Shown here piece by piece: positions 31,265 through 33,603 of a DNA stretch of 33,603 nt; the stretch's first letter is position 1, and every line of letters begins with the position of its first letter. The stretch comes from Lachnospiraceae bacterium (GTDB lineage: Bacteria > Bacillota > Clostridia > Lachnospirales > Lachnospiraceae). The notes beneath the pieces were generated by a model. The model saw only the letters and a program-made list of their open reading frames with translations. It had not been told where the DNA came from and searched no databases. Location: assembly GCA_021205755.1 (NCBI GenBank), contig JAJPWX010000049.1, positions 1-33,603 on the forward strand, read 5' to 3'. The translations under genes were made by a program, and so were the position numbers.

Positions 31265-32527
31265 ATGAAACGCACCACAAGGGGAAGAAGGTCGACGGAC
31301 TCAGATTCCGGGAAAAATGTAGATATTAAGATAAAACACTGGAAGCTGCGTCTGGTGTTTGTGATTTTGTTTGCCATTATCGGAATCAGTGCGCTGGCCA
31401 ATGGCGTGCTTGGCCTCCTCAGTTCGGATGACGGCTGGCAGGAGATTGAGGCGGATTCTTCGTCGACCGGGAACAACGGCAGCGAATTCATTTTTGAATA
31501 TTATCTGGGCGCGAGCGGCCTTTCCGTGTCTGCGGAGAAAAAGGCATTGATCTCGCTCTATACATCTGCGCTGGAGACGGCTTATCAGAATTTTCACAAC
31601 GAGGAGAGCTTCGACGGCGTCAATAATATTTGCTATATCAACGCACACCCAAATGAGGAGATCGTAGTGGACGACATTCTCTACGATGCGTTTGCCCTGA
31701 TGGAGGAATCTGGCAGCCGACAGCTTTATCTGGGGCCAATTTATACCGAATACAACAACCTGTTTTACTGCAATGATGACTGGGAGACTGTGGAGTATGA
31801 CCCGTATCAGAATGAGGAGGTGGCGGAGTATTTCGCAGAGATTTTATCCTACGCTTCTTCTGACGAGCAGATTGAATTGCGCCTGCTCGGAGATAACACC
31901 ATAATGCTTTACGTTTCGGATGAATACCTGGCCTATGCGGAGGAAACAGGGTTCCTCAGCTATATTGACTTCTTCTGGATGAAAAACGCATTCATCATTG
32001 ACTACCTTGCTGATACGCTGATTGCAAATGGCTATACGCTTGGCGCGATTTCCAGCTATGACGGTTTTGTGCGGAATCTCGACACCAGCGGCACCGAATG
32101 GACCTTCAACATTTACAACCGTGTGGAGCAGACGGTTTACCAAGCGGCCTCTATGGAATATGAGGGCGCGCGCAGCATTGTTTTCCTGCGCGATTACATG
32201 ATGAACAGCAGCTTCGACGTCCAGCATTATTATGAGCTGGAGGATGGAGAATTCCGCACCGCTTATATCGATACGGCGGACGGATACTGCAAATCCTCGA
32301 TTGACAGCCTGGTTTCTTATTCGGAGGATCTGGGCTGCGCGGAAATTCTGCTGCGAATGCTTCCTATCTATATCGCGGATGGATTTGATGCGGACGCACT
32401 GGAGGAACTGAGGGAGGATGGAATCTATTCGATCTATTGTGAGGAGCAGGTGATTTACTGCAATGACCCGGATGTCAGCATTACGGATCTGTATGACGAG
32501 GATGATGTGACGTATGTACTTAACTGA
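31265..32527 (+). CDS. Membrane-anchored extracellular protein, possible degenerate ApbE-like fold
   Basis: A 420-aa protein from ATG 31265 (GGAG 11 bases upstream; ATG 31241 has no site and abuts a hairpin). A basic N-terminus (KRTTRGRRSTD) and one helix (about residues 24-44, LRLVFVILFAIIGISALANGVLG) suggest a type II or uncleaved anchor with an extracellular body. I do not firmly recognise the body. The order of elements resembles ApbE flavin transferases: ALISLYTSALETAYQNF, VDDILYDAFALMEESG, then DFFWMKNAFIIDYLADTLIANGYTLGAISSYDGFVRNL and EWTFNIYNR. These parallel the DLGGIAKGYA...D and ALINLGGN-x-WRIGI regions, but the catalytic glycine-rich and aspartate motifs are absent. If related, it is probably non-catalytic. 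It stands alone between the importer terminator and two small genes. Confidence 0.6.
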   Translation: MKRTTRGRRSTDSDSGKNVDIKIKHWKLRLVFVILFAIIGISALANGVLGLLSSDDGWQEIEADSSSTGNNGSEFIFEYYLGASGLSVSAEKKALISLYTSALETAYQNFHNEESFDGVNNICYINAHPNEEIVVDDILYDAFALMEESGSRQLYLGPIYTEYNNLFYCNDDWETVEYDPYQNEEVAEYFAEILSYASSDEQIELRLLGDNTIMLYVSDEYLAYAEETGFLSYIDFFWMKNAFIIDYLADTLIANGYTLGAISSYDGFVRNLDTSGTEWTFNIYNRVEQTVYQAASMEYEGARSIVFLRDYMMNSSFDVQHYYELEDGEFRTAYIDTADGYCKSSIDSLVSYSEDLGCAEILLRMLPIYIADGFDADALEELREDGIYSIYCEEQVIYCNDPDVSITDLYDEDDVTYVLN

Positions 32528-32603
32528 GTGAATCGCGAGAAAGATTTAGAAAATATTTACGCATGATCACTTAAAAATAATTAAGATAACAGAAACGATG
32601 TAA

Positions 32604-32632
32604 TTGACAATTTCGGAATACAATGATAGTAT
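32604..32632 (+). promoter_or_regulatory. Candidate promoter 1 of the small gene at 32829
   Basis: Perfect TTGACA (32604-32609), 17-base spacer, TAGTAT (32627-32632), in the AT-rich gap after 32527. Confidence 0.5.
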
Positions 32633-32660
32633 ATGAGATAACTGCCTGCAAAAAAATCAA

Positions 32661-32689
32661 TTGACAAGTGCCCCGTTTGCAATTAGATT
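32661..32689 (+). promoter_or_regulatory. Candidate promoter 2 of the small gene at 32829
   Basis: Perfect TTGACA (32661-32666), 17-base spacer, TAGATT (32684-32689). It lies 57 bases downstream of candidate 1, so the gene may have tandem promoters. Confidence 0.45.
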
Positions 32690-32734
32690 ATAAGTTAAGA
32701 GATGCCTGATAACGAAAGATTAATGGATGCACAC

Positions 32735-32801
32735 GGACGCATGAGGAATGGCTGCTTCGCAGCCTTGCGTCCGGCGCAAAGTAAAACGACTTATGTCGTT
32801 T
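32735..32801 (+). repeat. Two adjacent hairpins in the leader of the small gene
   Basis: Hairpin 1: GGACGCA (32735-32741) with TGCGTCC (32766-32772), enclosing GGCTGC-ttc-GCAGCC. Hairpin 2: AAACGAC-ttat-GTCGTTT (32784-32801). The two-hairpin layout just before a ribosome binding site recalls the repeats at 7701 and 31151, but the sequence is different. Confidence 0.65.
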
Positions 32802-32828
32802 ACTATAATTGGTGAAGGGGGCGACATA

Positions 32829-33005
32829 ATGGGGGAAACAGGAATGTCAGAAAAAGAATTGGTGGATCAGACGATACGGGAATATGTCAATTTACAGAGG
32901 ATAAAGAACGCGGATGACAAAGAGAAAGAGCTGGAATACCAGGAAAAGGTTTTGAAAGCCAGGTTATCATCGATGGGGATTCCGACAGAAAATCTGGAAC
33001 CTTGA
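32829..33005 (+). CDS. Small hypothetical helical protein (58 aa)
   Basis: ATG 32829 follows GAAGGGGG, an adequate ribosome binding site; the longer frame from 32748 starts inside a hairpin and is rejected. The product (MGETGMSEKELVDQTIREYV to MGIPTENLEP) is charged and probably all-helical, with no signal peptide, membrane segment or recognisable motif. Two promoter-like sites lie upstream and a perfect terminator downstream (33078-33108), which supports a real single-gene unit. No function recognised. Confidence 0.6.
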   Translation: MGETGMSEKELVDQTIREYVNLQRIKNADDKEKELEYQEKVLKARLSSMGIPTENLEP

Positions 33006-33077
33006 AGTAACTGTAAAGGAATGGAACAGTTAACTTTAAGGATTGCAGAGTGATTCTTACATATTACAGAGTGAGTG

Positions 33078-33108
33078 AGAGCCTGCCGTGTTATGCGGCA
33101 GGCTCTTT
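33078..33108 (+). terminator. Perfect 11-bp terminator after the small gene
   Basis: AGAGCCTGCCG (33078-33088) and CGGCAGGCTCT (33096-33106), loop TGTTATG, followed by TT. The rest of 33109-33375 is AT-rich and holds only the promoter at 33238-33266. Confidence 0.85.
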
Positions 33109-33237
33109 GATCGGAAAAGCTTATTGACGTTTCAAAATTATACAGGTTTTTATTGAGGTGAAGCGGAGTATAAAAGGAAATATTAAAATATTATATGATT
33201 AAATTAAAAATAATATAAAACAAAAATACAATAATGG

Positions 33238-33266
33238 TTGACGCGTGCTAATTTAAGTGATATTAT
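33238..33266 (+). promoter_or_regulatory. Promoter of the gene at 33376
   Basis: TTGACG (33238-33243), 17-base spacer, TATTAT (33261-33266). The sequence AGTGATATTAT is shared almost exactly with the promoter of the Rpn-type nuclease at 6190-6218. Confidence 0.6.
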
Positions 33267-33375
33267 ATGACATATCTAACAGCAAAACAAAAACATGTCA
33301 TTTCATACACCAGATAAATCAAAGTGAAAATAATCCCAAAAATGAATAGCCAATAACGAAGAGATGGAGTAAAAT

Positions 33376-33567
33376 ATGAGAGATAAGACAAAAAATGTAG
33401 AAAAACAACTGCAAACTGAGGAACCGCCGCAGCAGGAGAAAAGTGTATCTAAAGACCTGAATCAGATAGAAGATGGCGTCATGAAAAAAATGATGCAGTT
33501 TTTTGCTGACGAAATGCTTCCGGCTTTTGGCATTTCAAAGAAGGTATATTGTCATCCGTCAGATTAA
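33376..33567 (+). CDS. Small protein, possibly the N-terminal fragment of an Rpn-like protein
   Basis: A 63-aa frame from ATG 33376, preceded by ATGGAG. The first 35 residues are charged and Gln/Glu-rich. The second part (VMKKMMQFFADEMLPAFGISKKV) resembles the opening helix of Lachnospiraceae Rpn/PD-(D/E)XK-type proteins, which normally continue for 250 or more residues. Here the frame ends at 33567 after HPSD, close to the window edge, so it may be a truncated or frameshifted gene continuing outside. Low certainty. Confidence 0.4.
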   Translation: MRDKTKNVEKQLQTEEPPQQEKSVSKDLNQIEDGVMKKMMQFFADEMLPAFGISKKVYCHPSD

Positions 33568-33603
33568 ATGAAGGTGGTTCCGTCAAATTATTTTACGGCA
33601 GTT

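Overview
The window looks like chromosomal DNA from an anaerobic, gut-type Clostridia, most likely Lachnospiraceae. This is inferred from strong AGGAGG-type ribosome binding sites, TTGACA/TATAAT promoters, U-tailed terminators, Tat-signal binding proteins, MBG-repeat surface protein debris and a class-typical cobalamin riboswitch. No rRNA, tRNA or CRISPR array was seen.

Layout. (1) 1-3.7 kb is decayed: a GACA tandem repeat, a broken MBG-domain surface protein gene, and a long IS1634-like transposase. (2) 3.7-7.2 kb is a defence/mobile block: an AAA ATPase plus RloB-like pair (RloA/RloB, AbiL-like) with its own promoter, then an Rpn-type PD-(D/E)XK nuclease gene knocked out of frame by a palindromic repeat. 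(3) 7.2-15.4 kb is a corrinoid/tetrapyrrole uptake operon under a cobalamin riboswitch: an exported CbiK-like chelatase, an exported binding protein, a FecCD/BtuC permease, an ATPase, and a PepF-type peptidase at the end. (4) 15.6-19.9 kb has an orphan Tat-exported oligopeptide-binding protein and a membrane-bound AraC-family regulator. (5) 20.0-22.3 kb (minus strand) has a Tat-exported fumarate-reductase-like flavoprotein and a small 2x[4Fe-4S] ferredoxin. (6) 22.6-30.9 kb is a complete Ami/Opp-type oligopeptide importer: binding protein, two permeases, two ATPases. (7) 30.9-33.6 kb has a hairpin-rich intergenic region, a membrane-anchored protein with a possible degenerate ApbE-like fold, and two small hypothetical genes.

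The most striking observation is that both oligopeptide-binding proteins (15838-17997 and 22872-25031, each 719 aa) appear to be natural circular permutations of the AmiA/OppA fold. The segment that normally forms the C-terminal tail lies directly after the Tat signal, and the proteins stop where that tail would normally begin. The two genes also share a near-identical promoter and a leader hairpin with a GTAC-hexaloop-GTAC tip followed by a U-run. Other notable points are a roughly 80-nt two-hairpin repeat present three times with compensatory stem changes, an ATPase with a roughly 235-aa coiled-coil-like insertion, a partner ATPase carrying two C-terminal membrane helices, and an exported chelatase sharing a NEAT-like domain type with the neighbouring binding protein. 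All family assignments are by eye, without database searches.
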